Shown piece by piece: positions 43,665 to 52,400 of a stretch of 64,000 nt of DNA. A model generated the notes under the pieces. The model worked only from the letters and a program-made list of their open reading frames with translations. It did no database searches and was not told the DNA's origin. The position numbers and the translations under genes are program-made. This stretch comes from Micrococcus flavus. Lineage in GTDB: Bacteria; Actinomycetota; Actinomycetes; Actinomycetales; Micrococcaceae. The DNA is taken from NCBI RefSeq assembly GCF_014204815.1, contig NZ_JACHMC010000001.1, positions 186,001-250,000 of the forward strand, in the 5' to 3' direction. Every line of letters starts with the position of its first letter. The first letter of the stretch is position 1.

Positions 43665-45274
43665 CCCGCACCGCCCTGGGGATCCCCACCGTCCGCCCCG
43701 TGCACGGCCACGGCGCGATCGTCCTGGACCAGCCGTTCCGGCAGTCCGCGCAGGAGCAGCTGGCCAACGGGCAGATGCGCGCCAACATCCGCCACGCCAC
43801 CCACACCATCCGGGGCAAGCGCGCCAGAGTGGTCGAGGAGCTGCCCGACTGGCAGGAGCTGCGCCGGGCGGGGTCGGCGCTGAAGCAGCAGGTCATGGCC
43901 GACCTGCCCGCCCTGCTTGAGCAGCTCGAGGCCAACGTCACCGCCCGCGGCGGCGTGGTCCACTGGGCACGGGACGCCTCCGAGGCCAACCGGATCATCA
44001 CGGAGCTGGTGAAGGCCAAGGGGGTGGACGAGGTCATCAAGGTGAAGTCCATGGCCACCCAGGAGATCGAGCTGGAGGAGGCGCTCAAGGCGGAGGGCGT
44101 CGCCGCCGTCGAGACCGACCTCGCCGAGCTCATCGTGCAGCTGGGGCACGACAAGCCGTCCCACATCCTCGTCCCCGCCATCCACAAGAACCGCGAGCAG
44201 ATCCGCGAGATCTTCGTGCGGGAGATGGCGGAGACGGACGAGACCCTGACCTCCGAGCCCCGCGACCTCGCCGAGGCCGCCCGGCGCCACCTGCGGGAGA
44301 AGTTCCTCTCCACCTCCGTGGCGATCTCGGGCGCCAACTTCGGGGTCGCGGAGACCGGCACCCTCGCCGTCGTCGAGTCCGAGGGCAACGGCCGCATGTG
44401 CCTGACGCTGCCGGAGACGCTCATCACCGTGATGGGCATCGAGAAGCTGGTGCCGACCTTCCAGGACCTCGAAGTGTTCCTGCAGCTGCTGCCGCGCTCC
44501 TCCACGGGTGAGCGCATGAACCCCTACACCTCGATGTGGACGGGGGTCACGGAGGGCGACGGCCCCCAGGAGTTCCACCTCGTGCTCTTGGACAACGGCC
44601 GGTCCGCGGTGCTGTCCGATCCGGAGGGCCGCTCGGCGCTCCACTGCATCCGCTGCTCGGCCTGCATGAACGTGTGCCCGGTCTACGAACAGACCGGCGG
44701 CCACGCCTATGGCTCCGTCTACCCGGGGCCGATCGGCGCGATCCTCTCCCCGCAGCTGACCGGTGTCGAGGAGGGGGCGAACGGCACTCTGCCGTACGCG
44801 TCCTCCCTGTGCGGGGCGTGCTACGACGTCTGCCCGGTGGCCATCGACATCCCCTCGATCCTCGTGCACCTCCGGGACGAGGAGGTCCAGGCCGCGCACG
44901 CCGCGAAGCGCGCGGCCGTCCGGGAGGCCGAGGGTCCCGTCGCCACGGCGCGGGCCGCCGTCCGGGCCGCGGTCCCGTCCCAGATGGACCTCATGATGGC
45001 GGGGGCGCGGACCGTGATGTCCTCCGGGGCGCGCATGGCCGCCGTCGAGCGGGGCCTGCCCGCCGGCCGCGCGGCGGCGGGGCCGGACCGTGTGCTCAGT
45101 TGGCTGCCCGGCATCGCGGGCGGATGGACGGATCAGCGGGACGTCCCCGCCCCGCCCCGGGAGTCCTTCCGGAACTGGTGGAGCCGCAACCGCGGGGCCG
45201 ACGGCGTGCCCGCCCCGGCCGCCCGATCCGTCGAGCCGGCTGACGTGTCCGAGCGCGAGGAGGAGGACAAGTGA
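43661..45274 (+). CDS. lutB: L-lactate dehydrogenase complex iron-sulfur subunit LutB
   Basis: This 537-residue protein has an N-terminal LutB/LUD domain (SGANFGVAETGTLAVVESEGN near residue 225) and two [4Fe-4S] motifs, CIRCSACMNVCP and CGACYDVCP, near residues 330-390. The C-terminal 130 residues beyond the family core are rich in Ala and charged residues. The ATG overlaps the lutA stop and its stop overlaps lutC. Confidence 0.94.
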   Translation: MTRTALGIPTVRPVHGHGAIVLDQPFRQSAQEQLANGQMRANIRHATHTIRGKRARVVEELPDWQELRRAGSALKQQVMADLPALLEQLEANVTARGGVVHWARDASEANRIITELVKAKGVDEVIKVKSMATQEIELEEALKAEGVAAVETDLAELIVQLGHDKPSHILVPAIHKNREQIREIFVREMAETDETLTSEPRDLAEAARRHLREKFLSTSVAISGANFGVAETGTLAVVESEGNGRMCLTLPETLITVMGIEKLVPTFQDLEVFLQLLPRSSTGERMNPYTSMWTGVTEGDGPQEFHLVLLDNGRSAVLSDPEGRSALHCIRCSACMNVCPVYEQTGGHAYGSVYPGPIGAILSPQLTGVEEGANGTLPYASSLCGACYDVCPVAIDIPSILVHLRDEEVQAAHAAKRAAVREAEGPVATARAAVRAAVPSQMDLMMAGARTVMSSGARMAAVERGLPAGRAAAGPDRVLSWLPGIAGGWTDQRDVPAPPRESFRNWWSRNRGADGVPAPAARSVEPADVSEREEEDK

Positions 45275-45993
45275 GCGAGGCCAAGGACGCGATCCTGAGC
45301 CGGGTGCGCGAGGCGCTCCAGGACCGGCCGGTCCCCGAGCCGGTCGCCCGGGGCTACCGACGTGAGTCCCTCCGGGACAGCGACGCGGTCGTCGAACAGC
45401 TCGTCGACCGGCTGGAGGACTACAAGGCGGCCGTGTTCCGCGAGGACCTGGCCACCGTGGCCGACCGGGTGGACGCCCTCCTCCGGCAGGCCCGCGCGTA
45501 CGTGGTGCCGCCGGGGCTGGACGAGGCCTGGCTGCCCGGGGACGCCTGCGTGAGCGCGGCGTCGGAGCTCGTGTCCGAGGACGCGGGGGAGTCCCCCCGG
45601 GAGGCCGCGCTCCCCGAACGGGAGGGCCGGTGGCGGATCACCGAGCCCACGGCCGGAGACCGCGGCGCCCTCGAGGTGCGGGTGCTGAACGCCGTCGACG
45701 CCGTGGTCACCTCTTCCACCGTGTCCTGCTCGGAGACGGGCACGATCTTCCTCTCCGGACGGCCGGACGAGGGGCGCCGGGCGATCTCCCTCGTGCCGGA
45801 CCACCATGTGTGCATCGTGCCGCTGGACACCGTGGTCGAGCTGGTGCCGGAGGCTCTGGCCCGGCTGGAGCCCACTGCCGCCATCACCATGATCTCGGGC
45901 CCGTCCGCCACCAGCGACATCGAGCTCGAGCGCGTGGAGGGCGTCCATGGGCCGCGGCGACTGGACGTCATCCTCCTGGACCGCGGACGCTGA
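45271..45993 (+). CDS. lutC: L-lactate dehydrogenase complex subunit LutC
   Basis: This 240-residue LUD-domain protein has the family end region VSCSETGTIFLSGRPDEGRR, VPDHHVCIV and ISGPSATSDIELERVEGVHGP. It starts with GTG overlapping the lutB stop. It is the third member of the lactate oxidase complex. Confidence 0.93.
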   Translation: MSEAKDAILSRVREALQDRPVPEPVARGYRRESLRDSDAVVEQLVDRLEDYKAAVFREDLATVADRVDALLRQARAYVVPPGLDEAWLPGDACVSAASELVSEDAGESPREAALPEREGRWRITEPTAGDRGALEVRVLNAVDAVVTSSTVSCSETGTIFLSGRPDEGRRAISLVPDHHVCIVPLDTVVELVPEALARLEPTAAITMISGPSATSDIELERVEGVHGPRRLDVILLDRGR

Positions 45994-46052
45994 GCGCCGG
46001 GCTCCGGGGCAGCGGCGGTCGACGCCGTCGCCCCGCCTGGCACCATGGACCG

Positions 46053-46457
46053 GTGCCCCGCCCCCTCACCGCCGCCCTGTTCGCCCTGAGCCTGGCCGCC
46101 CACCTGCTGGCGCTCTACCTGCCGGGCGACGACGTCCCGGACCCGGCCTTCGACGTCCCCGGCCTGGACAAGCTGGTCCACGTGGCGGCGTTCGGGGTCC
46201 CCGCTCTCCTGGCCGTGCTGCTGGTCCGCCGGCTGTGGCCGGCGCTCGTGCTGCTGATCCACGCCCCGGTCAGCGAGTCGCTCCAGACCGCCCTGGCCAA
46301 CGGCCGCTCGGGTGACCCGGCGGACGTGGTGGCCGACGTCGTCGGGGTGGCCCTCGGTGCGTGGCTCGGCCTGGTCCTCGCGCGCCGGGGCCGGCCTCGT
46401 CCTCCGCAGCGGCGCGAGGCCGGGACATTTGGTCCTGACCGCGGGGAGCGCGTATGA
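46053..46457 (+). CDS. VanZ-like membrane protein
   Basis: This 134-residue protein has three to four hydrophobic segments with the VanZ pattern: a conserved DKLVHVAAFGV near residue 39, SESLQTAL in the middle and DPADVVADVVGVALGAWLG near the end. Function is unknown in most bacteria. CACCAT lies 6 nt before the GTG start, suggesting a leaderless mRNA. The stop codon lies inside the -10 box of the tRNA promoter. Confidence 0.75.
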   Translation: MPRPLTAALFALSLAAHLLALYLPGDDVPDPAFDVPGLDKLVHVAAFGVPALLAVLLVRRLWPALVLLIHAPVSESLQTALANGRSGDPADVVADVVGVALGAWLGLVLARRGRPRPPQRREAGTFGPDRGERV

Positions 46458-46458
46458 T
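46429..46458 (+). promoter_or_regulatory. Promoter of tRNA-Ala
   Basis: TTGGTC (46429-46434) and TATGAT (46453-46458) are separated by 18 bp; the tRNA begins about 25 bp after the predicted start site. The promoter overlaps the end of the VanZ-like gene. Confidence 0.65.
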
Positions 46459-46489
46459 TCTGGGGTGCCGTCGGAGCGATCCGACGTCT

Positions 46490-46562
46490 GGGGCTATAGC
46501 TCAGTTGGTAGAGCGTTTCGTTCGCAATGAAAAGGTCAGGGGTTCAATTCCCCTTAGCTCCA
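46490..46562 (+). tRNA. tRNA-Ala (anticodon CGC)
   Basis: The 73-nt sequence folds as a full cloverleaf. The acceptor stem carries the G3-U70 pair that marks alanine tRNAs. The anticodon stem TTTCG/TGAAA closes the loop TTCGCAA, giving anticodon CGC, which reads GCG. The T-loop is TTCAATT. CCA is not encoded. Confidence 0.95.
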
Positions 46563-46571
46563 CAGCACGGC

Positions 46572-46597
46572 AGGCCCGGGCGGTTCCGCCCGGGCCT
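46572..46597 (+). terminator. Terminator of tRNA-Ala
   Basis: A 12-bp perfect stem (46572-46583 with 46586-46597) lies 10 nt past the tRNA end. Confidence 0.8.
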
Positions 46598-46792
46598 TCG
46601 TCGTCCCTCCACATGGCGGAGCGGGTCCGCCACGGGATCCGGCGTCTTCCCGACCCCCCGCCCCCGGCGTACAGTCGGCGGGTACCGCCGAACGCGGTCG
46701 CCCCAGGTCAACCCCTGGGCCCCCGTAGTCGTGACCGGTGGCACCCCGCCGGTCCGGCCTCCGACGCCCGCAGGGGCCGGAAAGGAGTCACC

Positions 46793-47875
46793 GTGCGCCT
46801 CGCCGTCGTCACCCATCCGCTGCATCCCATCCGATCGCCCTACGAGGGCGGTCTCGAGATGCACACCGCCATGACGGTCGAGCACCTCGTCCGCCAAGGC
46901 CACGAGGTGACGGTGTACGGGCGTGAGGGGACGGACCTGCCGGGTGCCGAGGTCGTGCCGATCCTGCCGCCCGAGGGCGCCGGCCCGGACGAGGCCGGAT
47001 TCGCCCTGCGGGAGCGGGCGCTCGCGGACGCGTGCGAGCGCATCCTCGTCTCGGACGTGGACGCCGTCCTCAACAACTCGCTCTCGCCCGCGCCGCTGCA
47101 GATGCTCGGCCCGCTGCCCATGCTGACGGTCCTGCACACCCCCGCCACCCTGGCCCCCGTCCTGGCCGTGACCGACGCCCCGGACTGGCACCCGCCCGTG
47201 CACCACCGCTGGGCCTCGGTGTCCATGTCCAACGCCATCGCGTGGCGGCACCGCCTGCCGCGCGTCGAGGTGGTGCCCAACGGGATCGACCTGGACCAGT
47301 GGGTCTCGGACGAGCGCCCCGTGCCGGGCCGCGCCGTGTGGTCCGGGCGGATCACCCAGGAGAAGGGCCTGCACGTGGCGATCGACGCCGCCCGGCAGGC
47401 CGGCATGGAGCTGCACGTGGCCGGGCCCGTGTCCGACCCGGCCTACATGGCGGACAGGATCCGCCCGCGCTTGGGCGACGACGTGGTGTACCACGGTCAC
47501 CTCGGGCACGACACGCTGCCGGACCTGCTGGCCACGGGCGAGGTGTTCCTCGCGACCCCGCTGTGGGCCGAGCCGTTCGGGCTGGCCACGGTGGAGGCCA
47601 TGGCCCTGGGCGTGCCCGTGGCGGCGCTGCTGACCGGGTCCATGGGGGAGATCGTGGCCCCGCAGGCCGGCGACCTCGCCGTGCACCACTCCGCCGAGGC
47701 GCTCGCCGAGTCCATCCGCCACGCCCGCCGCCGGGACCGCTCCCGCGTGGCCGCGTGGGCCCGCCGCTTCAGCGCGGACACCATGGTGGAGGGCTACCTC
47801 GCTCTGATCGAGCAGGCCTGCGAGGACCTGGAGGACGAGTCCGCCCGCGCCGCGGCGCCCGGGACCGCCGCGTGA
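46793..47875 (+). CDS. Glycosyltransferase family 4 protein
   Basis: This 360-residue GT-B enzyme has PNGIDLDQWV near residue 162, the SGRITQEKGLHVAIDAA donor-domain start near residue 183 and the E-x7-E-type AEPFGLATVEAMALGVPV near residue 262, as in retaining GT4 enzymes. The GTG at 46793 follows AAAGGAG at 5-nt spacing. A TACAGT -10 box at 46670 leaves a leader of about 110 nt. It overlaps the next glycosyltransferase by four bases. Confidence 0.88.
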   Translation: MRLAVVTHPLHPIRSPYEGGLEMHTAMTVEHLVRQGHEVTVYGREGTDLPGAEVVPILPPEGAGPDEAGFALRERALADACERILVSDVDAVLNNSLSPAPLQMLGPLPMLTVLHTPATLAPVLAVTDAPDWHPPVHHRWASVSMSNAIAWRHRLPRVEVVPNGIDLDQWVSDERPVPGRAVWSGRITQEKGLHVAIDAARQAGMELHVAGPVSDPAYMADRIRPRLGDDVVYHGHLGHDTLPDLLATGEVFLATPLWAEPFGLATVEAMALGVPVAALLTGSMGEIVAPQAGDLAVHHSAEALAESIRHARRRDRSRVAAWARRFSADTMVEGYLALIEQACEDLEDESARAAAPGTAA

Positions 47876-49002
47876 GCGGGGGCGCGCGCCCGCGCGTCCT
47901 GCACTACGCGCACCAGCACGGCTCGGGGCACGTCCGCCACGCCGCGAACCTGGTGCGGGCCGACGTCGCGGACGTCACCGTGGCCACCGCCCACCCGGAC
48001 GCCGCGGCGATGCTGCCGGCGGGCACGGAGACCGTGACCCTGCCCCCGGACCTCGTGGCCGGGCACGTCCAGCCGGCGCGCTCGCCCCTGCACTGGACGC
48101 CGGTGGCCCCCGCGATCCGGGACCGCTTCGCCGTCCTGCACGACGCCGCCCGCCGGGTCCGCCCGGACGTGTGCGTGGTCGACGTGTCCGTGGAGGCGGC
48201 GCTGTTCCTGCGGCTGGCCGGATTCCCGATGGCGCACCGGCGCATGCACGGCGACCGCACGGACGCCGCGCACCGGCTGGTGTACGCGGAGGCGGACGCC
48301 CTGTTCGCGCACTACCGCGAGCCCCTCGAGGACCCGGCATGGCAGGCGGAGTTCGGCGGGCGCACCGTGCACCTGGGCGTCCCGGACGTGGACGGCCGGC
48401 TCGGTCGGGCCGCGCGGCCCGCGCAGGAGGGGGTGGGCCTGGAGGCGGACGGGACGGCGTCCTCGGGCTCCGCCCCGCGGGTGGTGGCCGTCACCGGCAC
48501 CGGCGGGGGAGGGGTGGCCGTCGTGGACCTGGCCCGCGCCGCCCGGCAGACGCCCGACGCCGAGTGGCACGTGATCGGCCCGGTGCGGGACGCCCCGGAT
48601 CCCGACGCCGACGGCACCCCCGCGCTCCCGGCGAACCTCACGCTGCACGGGTGGACCGACGACGTCGCCACGGCCCTCGCCGGCGCGGACGCGGTGGTGG
48701 TCTCGGCCGGGCACAACGCCGCGGTGGACGCCGCCCGGTGCGGGCGGCCCGTGGTGCTGGCCCCGGAGACCCGGCCCTTCGCCGAGCAGCTCCGGTTCGC
48801 CGAGGCCGTGGAGCGGGCCGCGGGCGTGCCGTGGTGCGCGTGGGAGGACCCGGCGGCGGACTGGGCCGGCGCGCTCGGCCGGGCCCTGGGCGAGCCCGCC
48901 GCCGCGGACCGGATGGCCGCGGCGCTGCTCACCCCGCCGGCGGAGTACGCCCGCGCGTGGCGGCGCGTGCTCGAGACCGCCGCCGCGGCCGAGCGGCGCT
49001 GA
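47872..49002 (+). CDS. GT-B glycosyltransferase, MurG/GT28-like
   Basis: This 376-residue protein has an N-terminal HYAHQHGSGHVRHAANL and a donor-domain region with VTGTGGGG near residue 205 and VVSAGHNAAVDAARCGRPVVL near residue 285, which resembles the S-GHN/G-N motif of MurG and UDP-sugar transferases. The GTG start overlaps the upstream GT4 gene, so both are cotranslated. Acceptor and sugar are unknown. Confidence 0.75.
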   Translation: MSGGARPRVLHYAHQHGSGHVRHAANLVRADVADVTVATAHPDAAAMLPAGTETVTLPPDLVAGHVQPARSPLHWTPVAPAIRDRFAVLHDAARRVRPDVCVVDVSVEAALFLRLAGFPMAHRRMHGDRTDAAHRLVYAEADALFAHYREPLEDPAWQAEFGGRTVHLGVPDVDGRLGRAARPAQEGVGLEADGTASSGSAPRVVAVTGTGGGGVAVVDLARAARQTPDAEWHVIGPVRDAPDPDADGTPALPANLTLHGWTDDVATALAGADAVVVSAGHNAAVDAARCGRPVVLAPETRPFAEQLRFAEAVERAAGVPWCAWEDPAADWAGALGRALGEPAAADRMAAALLTPPAEYARAWRRVLETAAAAERR

Positions 49003-49036
49003 CCGGACCGGGCCCCGCCGCGGCCCTGACCGGGGC

Positions 49037-51058
49037 TCAGTAGGCGGCGTCCGCCACGCGGGCGGCGGCCACCTCCTCCTCGGTGGGCTCGCGCACCAGC
49101 TCGAGCCCGTCCCCGGCGGGGGTCCAGCGGATGAGACCGCGTTCGGCGAACGCGCCGAGCCAGCCCTCCATGGGCCACACCCCGTGCAGCTCGCGGAAGC
49201 GCCGGGCGTTCACCACGATGTCCGCCACGTGGTGCAGCGGCGGCCGGTGCACACCGTGGTGCTGGTGGAAGGCCTCGGCGGGGCTGACGCGCAGCTGCAG
49301 GCCGGCGTCGCGGGCGCGGAAGGCCAGGTCGGTGTCCTCGGCGCCGTAGCCGGAGAACCCCTCGTCGAACCCGCCGATCCGGGCCAGGTCCGCCCGGCCC
49401 ACGGCCATCACCAGGGTCCACACGAGGTGCCACTCGTCCGAGGGGCCGGGGCGCAGGTGCGCGCGGCCGGCGTGCGGCACGGAGCGGGTGCGCAGGTCCC
49501 CGTCCGTGGGGGCGCGGCCGGGCAGCTCCGGGTCGGCGGCCACGCCCGCGGCGGCGAGGGAGTCCAGCCAGTCCGGGGCCAGGTAGCGGGGCGTGCCCAT
49601 CACGAGCGCGCCGGGGTGCGCGGCGACCTCCGCGGCGAGGACCCCGACGGCGTCGGCGGCCGGGATGCAGTCCACGTCCAGGAACACGAGGACGTCCCCC
49701 GTGGCCAGGCGGGCGGCCTCGTTGCGGGCCGCGGCCAGCGGCAGGCCGTGCCCGGCGGGCACGTGGCCCACCGTGACGGGCAGGTCGGTGGCGGGGACGG
49801 CGCCGTCGGGCTGGCCCATGAACACCACCACCACCTGGTCCGGGCGGCGGAACGAGCGCTCGAGGCCCCGCAGCACGCGTGCCAGGTGGGCGTCCCGGTT
49901 CCCCGTGATGACCAGCGCGGACACCGTGGCGGCGTGGCCCCGGTGGCGGGCCAGGGCGGTGCGGTAGGCGGCCACGTGGGCGGCGGCCACCCGGCGGCGC
50001 TGCGCGGCCCGGTAGGCGGCGGGCGCCGAGCGCAGCCCCACCCGCGCCGCCACGAGACCCGACAGGGCGGCGGCCAGGGAGGAGGGCTCGGTCGGGTCGA
50101 ACACGGCCAGCACATCCGTGCGGCGCCACGCGCGCGCCTGGTCCGCGATGTGCCCCACGTCCGCCACGGCCACCGGCACGCCGAGGTCCCGGCACATCTC
50201 CACCCAGCCCGAGTGGGTGCCGATCCGGTACGGCAGCACGGAGACGTCCGCGGCGCGCAGCGCGTCGTGCAGCTCCTCGTCGGTGAGCCGGGCGTGACGC
50301 CACAGCGTGAAGCCGTGCTCGGCCGCACCGGCCTCGAGGGCCTCCAGCGCCGCCGCGTCCCGGACGCCGTCCTGGACGTCGATCACGATCTCCACGTCCG
50401 TGCCCGCCCCCTCCAGCTCCTCGATGGCGGCCGCGAGCACCGGCAGCAGGCCCACCGGGTCCACCTGCGCGCGCAGGTCCTTGGCGTGCACCAGGATCCG
50501 CGCCGGACGGTCGACGCCGGGCACCGGCTCCGGCGCGCGGGCGGGCTCGCCCTCGGCGGCTGCGTCGCCGTCGACGTCGAGGGCGGCGATGCGCTCCAGC
50601 GGCACGATGTGCGGGTGCGGCACCACGAGGGCGCGGACGCCGTAGTCGCGCGCCACGGCCTCCGCCGCTCCGGGGGTCAGCGTGAACACCGCGTCCGCGT
50701 GCTCCAGCAGCACCCGCAGCCGCTCCCGGTGCGGACCCTGGTCCGTCAGGTGCGGGTTCTCCAGGTCGTGCACCGTCACGGCCACGGCGCCGCCGTGCGC
50801 GTGCTGGGCCTCGAGCGCCTCGGCCAGCTCGGCGGACGTGAAGTGCTCGAACCCGAAGTGCACGTGCAGCACGTCCGGGCGGTGCTCCCGCAGCCAGTCC
50901 GCCGTCAGCGCCTGCGGCGGCCACCACCGGTGCGCGGGCGCGCCGGGCACGGGCGGGTCGGGCCAGAAGACGACGTCGCCGGCGGCCTGCTCCTCGAGGG
51001 GCCGGACCGAGCGCGGATACGGGTGTCCCGCGGGGACGTGCTGGACGGTGATGCTCAC
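49037..51058 (-). CDS. Two-domain glycosyltransferase (GT-B plus GT-A domains)
   Basis: This 673-residue protein appears to fuse two transferases. Residues about 1-365 look like a GT4-type GT-B fold (HVHFGFEHFTSAEL, VPHPHIVPLERI, HAKDLRAQVD). Residues about 370-670 are a GT2-type GT-A domain with ALVITGNRDAHL, the D-x-D metal site VFLDVDCIP and the acceptor-side GYGAEDTDLAFRARDAG with its ED pair. The GTG at 51058 is taken as start; no strong ribosome site precedes it. It is transcribed against its neighbours. The gene may add two sugars in sequence. Confidence 0.78.
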   Translation of the reverse strand: MSITVQHVPAGHPYPRSVRPLEEQAAGDVVFWPDPPVPGAPAHRWWPPQALTADWLREHRPDVLHVHFGFEHFTSAELAEALEAQHAHGGAVAVTVHDLENPHLTDQGPHRERLRVLLEHADAVFTLTPGAAEAVARDYGVRALVVPHPHIVPLERIAALDVDGDAAAEGEPARAPEPVPGVDRPARILVHAKDLRAQVDPVGLLPVLAAAIEELEGAGTDVEIVIDVQDGVRDAAALEALEAGAAEHGFTLWRHARLTDEELHDALRAADVSVLPYRIGTHSGWVEMCRDLGVPVAVADVGHIADQARAWRRTDVLAVFDPTEPSSLAAALSGLVAARVGLRSAPAAYRAAQRRRVAAAHVAAYRTALARHRGHAATVSALVITGNRDAHLARVLRGLERSFRRPDQVVVVFMGQPDGAVPATDLPVTVGHVPAGHGLPLAAARNEAARLATGDVLVFLDVDCIPAADAVGVLAAEVAAHPGALVMGTPRYLAPDWLDSLAAAGVAADPELPGRAPTDGDLRTRSVPHAGRAHLRPGPSDEWHLVWTLVMAVGRADLARIGGFDEGFSGYGAEDTDLAFRARDAGLQLRVSPAEAFHQHHGVHRPPLHHVADIVVNARRFRELHGVWPMEGWLGAFAERGLIRWTPAGDGLELVREPTEEEVAAARVADAAY

Positions 51059-51302
51059 AGGCGGTGCGGGCCTCTCAGGAGGGGACGGGACGGGGTGGTC
51101 GGGGCGGGGGACGACGCGGGCCGGCGCGGCCCGTCCGGACAGGATCGCACGGACCCGGCCCCAGGCGGGCCGGTCCGGCTCCGGCTCCGTGGCCCGCCGA
51201 CGCGCGGGCACGGGCCGCGGCGGTCTAGGCTGACAGGGAATGTCGCGCAGCACGAGGCCAGGCCCGAGCCGCGCACCGCAGCCGAGGGAAGGACGGGTCG
51301 GC

Positions 51303-52400
51303 ATGCCGCCACTCGAGCAGGGACGGGTGCTCTACCTGAGCGTCGGGCCGCAGGACCACGGGGTGGTCCGACACGGCCGGCAGACGGCGCAGGCGCTGGA
51401 GGACGTCGGCCTCGTGGTGGAGCCGCTGCACGCGGAGGACGCCACCGCGTTCGTCAGCCTCGCCCCCGCCCTGCAGCGGGCGCGCGACGAGGGCCGGGCC
51501 ATGCACCTGGACGTCACGGACGCCCTGTTCGGACCCACCCCCGCCGCCGCCGCGGACGCGCTCACCCGGACGCTGCCGGACTGCGCCACCGTCACCCTGC
51601 ACGACGTCCCCCAGCCGGCCGAGGGCCAGGCCCGCTTCGCGGCCCGCGCCGAGGCCTACGCGCGGCTCGCGCGGGAGGTGGCCGGCGTCGTCGTCTCCTC
51701 CGAGCACGAGCGCGCCCTGCTGCAGGACATCGTGGACGTGCCCGCCCACGTGGTGCCGCTGCCCGTGGAGGACCGCCGCACCGACGGCCCCGACACCTCC
51801 GAGCCCTTCCCGGAGGCCTACGCCGGGATCGAGGACGACGTGGTGATCTTCGGCCACCTCTACCCCGGCAAGGGCCATGCCGAGGCCATCGACGCCCTCG
51901 CCGAGCTGGACCGCCAGTGGGGCCCCGGCGCGGGCCACCCGCGGCGCGTCACCGCGCTCGGGCCCGTGGCGGCGCGCCACGAGGACCTCGTGGTGGAGCT
52001 GGCCGAGCGCGCCCGCGCCGCGGACCTGGACTTCCGCGTCACGGGGTTCGTCCCGGATGAGCTCATGGACCGGCTGCTGTGCGCCGCCGCCGTCCCCCTG
52101 GCCGCGCACCACAACGTCTCCGCCTCCGGCTCCCTGGCGTCCTGGATGTCCGTGGGACGCCGGCCGATCGTCCCCGCCGGCCGCTACAACGAGGAGATGG
52201 CGCGCCTGCGCCCGGGCACCCTGCGGATCGTCCCCGTGGGCCGCTCCGGGGTCGGGTTCGCCCTGGCCGAGGCGATCGCCGAGGCCCGCGAGCTGCCCGC
52301 CCGGACGTGGCAGGCCCCCGGCACCAGCCTCGAGCCCGGCCCGGCCGCGTGCGCATGGCTCCTGGCCCGCGTCCTCGCCGAGGTCCACGGGTGGCGGTGA
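51303..52400 (+). CDS. Glycosyltransferase (GT4-like)
   Basis: This 365-residue protein shows the GT-B pattern VVVSSEHERALLQ near residue 138, VIFGHLYPGKGHAEAIDAL near residue 181 and SASGSLASWMSVGRRPIVP near residue 275. The ATG at 51303 follows GAAGGA at 9-nt spacing. An alternative ATG at 51240, 8 nt after TAGGCT, would add 21 residues. The stop overlaps the next gene as GTGA. Confidence 0.78.
   Translation: MPPLEQGRVLYLSVGPQDHGVVRHGRQTAQALEDVGLVVEPLHAEDATAFVSLAPALQRARDEGRAMHLDVTDALFGPTPAAAADALTRTLPDCATVTLHDVPQPAEGQARFAARAEAYARLAREVAGVVVSSEHERALLQDIVDVPAHVVPLPVEDRRTDGPDTSEPFPEAYAGIEDDVVIFGHLYPGKGHAEAIDALAELDRQWGPGAGHPRRVTALGPVAARHEDLVVELAERARAADLDFRVTGFVPDELMDRLLCAAAVPLAAHHNVSASGSLASWMSVGRRPIVPAGRYNEEMARLRPGTLRIVPVGRSGVGFALAEAIAEARELPARTWQAPGTSLEPGPAACAWLLARVLAEVHGWR

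Noticed and set aside
46490-46562. The tRNA-Ala as an attachment site of an integrated element
   Set aside because: No integrase and no duplicated tRNA 3' end are seen within the window.
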